In this document: positions 5,761 to 7,579 of the stretch, piece by piece | Numbering within the stretch: position 1 is the first letter of the stretch | How the letters are laid out: each line of letters begins with the position of its first letter | Origin: Kiloniellales bacterium | GTDB taxonomy: Bacteria; Pseudomonadota; Alphaproteobacteria; Kiloniellales; JAKSBE01 | Length of the DNA stretch: 7,579 nucleotides | Direction of reading: 5' to 3' | Assembly: GCA_030067055.1 (NCBI GenBank) | Contig: JASJAL010000423.1 | Span: 1 to 7,579, forward strand | Translations under genes and position numbers: made by a program | The notes under the pieces: generated by a model | Database searches by the model: none | Seen by the model: only the letters and a program-made list of their open reading frames with translations | What the model was told of the DNA's origin: nothing

Positions 5761-7008
5761 GTGAGCGGGGCGCGGCAGCGACGGCAGGCCTCGGGCGCGG
5801 CCCTGGTCGCCGTGCTCTGCCTGGCTGAAGTGCTCAACATGTTGGGCAACGCCACCTTCCCGGCCCTGATCCCGGTCTTCCAGCGCGAGTGGGGCCTGTC
5901 CAACACCGGTGCCGGCTGGGTCAGCGGCGTCTACTACGCCGGCTACGTCGCCGCGGTGCCGCTGCTGGTCGGCCTGACCGACCGCCGCGACGCCCGGCTG
6001 ATCTACGTCTTGTCCTCGGGTCTCGGCGCCCTCGGTGCCCTGGGCTTCGCGCTCTTCGCCGTCGACGCGGTTAGCGCCGCGCTCTGGCGGGTGCTCGGCG
6101 GAATCGGCCTGGCCGGTACCTACATGGTCGGGCTCAAGATCCTCGCCGACCGGATCGAGGGGCCGCACCAGAGCCGGGCGGTCGCCTTCTACACCGCGCA
6201 CTTCAACGTCGGGGTCACGGTCTCGGTCCTGGCCGCCGGCGAGATCGCCGCCCTGGCCGACTGGACCTGGGCCTTCGGCCTGGCGGCGCTCGGCAACCTC
6301 GCCGCCGCGCTGCTGATCCTGGTCTTCGTCGCCGACGGGCGAAGGCCGGCGCGGCCGCCTGACGGCAGCTCGGCCCTGGACATCCGCCCGGTGTTCCGCA
6401 ACCGCAAGGCCCTGGGCTACATCCTGGCCTACAGCGTGCACATCTGGGAGCTCTTCGGCTTCCGGACCTGGCTGGTCGCCTTCCTGGCCTTCGCCGCCGG
6501 CCTGCAGGGCGCCGATCTCTTCGGACTCAGGCCGACCCAGCTGGCCACGATCCTGCTGCTGCTGCACCTGCCGGCGGCGATTCTCGGCAACGAGGCCGCC
6601 CTGCGCTTCGGACGGCGCCGGGCGATCACCGCGACCATGCTGCTCTCGACCGGGCTGGCCTGCACCCTGGGGTTCCTGGCGCCGGTCGCGCCCTGGGTCC
6701 TGATCCTGGTCTGCGCGGTATACAGCTTCCTGGTGATCGCGGACTCGGCGGCGATCACCGCGGGCGCGGTGGCCGCGGCCGAGCCGGCGCGGCGCGGCGC
6801 GACCATGGCGGTTCACACCATGCTTGGCTTCGGCGCCGGGATGCTCGGGCCGCTGGCCTTCGGTGCGGTCCTCGATCTGGCCGGCGGCGCCGCCGAGGTC
6901 GTGGCCTGGGGCCTGGCCTTCGCTGCCATGGGCCTGGTCGCGGCGCTGGGGCCGGTCTTCCTGGCCCGCTTCAGCAGGGAGGCGTCGAGCGAGGGCGCGC
7001 GGCGATGA
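5761..7008 (+). CDS. MFS transporter (first of a tandem pair)
   Basis: A 415-residue inner-membrane protein with about twelve hydrophobic segments, the usual length for the major facilitator superfamily. The loop after the second helix, GLTDRRDAR (71-79), is a variant of MFS motif A. A hydrophilic central loop (about 192-217, rich in Arg, Pro and Asp) separates the N- and C-terminal halves, and a second short basic loop, RFGRRR (282-287), sits at the equivalent place in the C-half. Helix boundaries are by eye: TM1 about 13-35, TM2 50-71, TM3 80-101, TM4 104-126, TM5 141-163, TM6 168-191. The start is GTG 5761 with GAGGG six bases upstream. The substrate is unknown; a drug, sugar or organic-acid carrier cannot be distinguished. 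It follows lpd by 38 bp and its stop overlaps the next gene's start (ATGA at 7005-7008). Confidence 0.92.
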   Translation: MSGARQRRQASGAALVAVLCLAEVLNMLGNATFPALIPVFQREWGLSNTGAGWVSGVYYAGYVAAVPLLVGLTDRRDARLIYVLSSGLGALGALGFALFAVDAVSAALWRVLGGIGLAGTYMVGLKILADRIEGPHQSRAVAFYTAHFNVGVTVSVLAAGEIAALADWTWAFGLAALGNLAAALLILVFVADGRRPARPPDGSSALDIRPVFRNRKALGYILAYSVHIWELFGFRTWLVAFLAFAAGLQGADLFGLRPTQLATILLLLHLPAAILGNEAALRFGRRRAITATMLLSTGLACTLGFLAPVAPWVLILVCAVYSFLVIADSAAITAGAVAAAEPARRGATMAVHTMLGFGAGMLGPLAFGAVLDLAGGAAEVVAWGLAFAAMGLVAALGPVFLARFSREASSEGARR

Positions 7009-7178
7009 GCGCCCGCCGCCTGACCTTGATCTTTTGCCTGGCCGAGATCTGCAGCATGACCGGCTTTGCGACCTTCGCCGCGCTGCTCCCCGGCTTCGTC
7101 GCGGAATGGCAACTCAGCGGCACCCGGGCCGGCTGGATCAACGGCATCTTCTTCGCCGGCTACGTCGCCGCGGTGCCG
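5937..7178 (+). repeat. Direct repeat shared by the two MFS genes
   Basis: A 25-nt exact direct repeat lies at 5937-5961 and 7154-7178, coding for AGYVAAVP in both transporters. A 19-nt exact repeat lies at 6043-6061 and 7260-7278, coding for GFALFA. Both are in the same codon frame and both pairs are offset by 1217 bp, as expected from duplication of an ancestral gene. The coordinates given span the first pair, including the sequence between copies. Confidence 0.8.
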
Positions 7179-7579
7179 TTCCTGGTCAGCCTGACCGACC
7201 GTCGGGACCCGCGCCACGTCTACCTCGCCGCGGCGGCGCTGACCGCGCTCTCCTCCCTCGGCTTCGCGCTCTTCGCCGAGGGCTTCTGGTCGGCGCTGAT
7301 CTTCCGGGCGCTGGCCGGCGTCGGCCTGGCCGGGACCTACATGCCCGGCTTGAAGTCGCTCACCGATCACCTCGGGGCCGACCACCTGCCGCCGGCCGTG
7401 CGCGGACGTAGCCTGGCCTTCTACACCGCGACCTTCTCGATCGGCACCAGCCTGTCCTTCCTGCTTGCCGGCGCCCTGGCCGCGCGCTGGGGCTGGCCCT
7501 GGGCCTTCGGGCTTGCGGCCTTGGGCCCGGCGATCGCCTTCCTGCTGGTCTGGCGCGGCGTGCCGCCGGCGGCCGAGGA
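7005..7579 (+). CDS. MFS transporter (second of the tandem pair), 3'-truncated by window end
   Basis: The reading frame is open from ATG 7005 to the last base, giving 191 residues, the N-terminal half of an MFS protein. The start is fixed by the ATGA overlap with the preceding gene, which implies translational coupling; GAGGG lies about 10 nt upstream. It is clearly a paralogue of that gene: shared stretches include AGYVAAVP (51-58), LTDRRDPR (63-70, motif A variant), LGFALFA (85-91), GLAGTYMPGLK (107-117), AFYTA (138-142) and WAFGLAALG (166-174), in the same order and spacing. The main differences are a shorter N-terminus (about 10 residues less) and a few extra residues in the loop around 124-135. 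About six membrane segments are visible. The substrate is unknown and the C-terminal half lies outside the window. Confidence 0.92.
   Translation, partial: MSARRLTLIFCLAEICSMTGFATFAALLPGFVAEWQLSGTRAGWINGIFFAGYVAAVPFLVSLTDRRDPRHVYLAAAALTALSSLGFALFAEGFWSALIFRALAGVGLAGTYMPGLKSLTDHLGADHLPPAVRGRSLAFYTATFSIGTSLSFLLAGALAARWGWPWAFGLAALGPAIAFLLVWRGVPPAAE

Noticed and set aside
5698..6816. Open frame of 372 codons antisense to the first MFS gene
   Set aside because: Low-complexity R/G/Q/E/D-rich translation with no motif; the transporter is clear on the plus strand.

Overview
This is a very GC-rich stretch of about 7.6 kb. Codons end mostly in G or C, and long spurious open frames run antisense to every real gene. 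Gene content and protein style (an odhB-type E2, a DUF1330 protein, short intergenic gaps) suggest an alphaproteobacterium, plausibly a Rhodospirillales-like lineage. That placement is inferred from protein character only, since no rRNA or other marker is present.

Layout. (1) 1-1191 (+): 3' part of odhB/sucB, the E2 succinyltransferase of the 2-oxoglutarate dehydrogenase complex; its start lies left of the window. (2) 1303-2265 (+): membrane-anchored alpha/beta hydrolase. (3) 2258-3253 (-): unrecognised lipoprotein, convergent with the hydrolase and overlapping its 3' end by 8 bp. (4) 3410-3694 (-): small DUF1330 protein. (5) 3826-4215 (+): small protein, divergent from DUF1330, tentatively Smr-like with the usual signature residues replaced. 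(6) 4313-5722 (+): lpd, dihydrolipoamide dehydrogenase (E3). (7) 5761-7008 (+) and (8) 7005-7579 (+, cut by the window end): two paralogous MFS transporters in tandem, joined by an ATGA stop/start overlap. The longest stretch without a gene is 156 bp (3254-3409), so there is no large non-coding region.

How the genes fit together. The backbone is the TCA-cycle 2-oxoglutarate dehydrogenase locus: E2 carries succinyl groups on lipoyl-lysine and E3 reoxidises the lipoamide with FAD and NAD+. E2 and E3 genes are often neighbours; here they are separated by about 3.1 kb holding four genes, two of them on the opposite strand, so lpd probably has its own promoter. The transporter pair follows lpd after 38 bp and may be partly co-transcribed with it. 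Nothing in the sequence gives the transporter substrate.

I see no phage, IS, CRISPR, toxin-antitoxin or defence genes, no tRNA or rRNA, and no clear undescribed multi-gene system. The points most worth a second look are a partial second E3-binding motif in the E2 linker, the degenerate Smr-like protein, the orphan lipoprotein, and the translationally coupled MFS pair.
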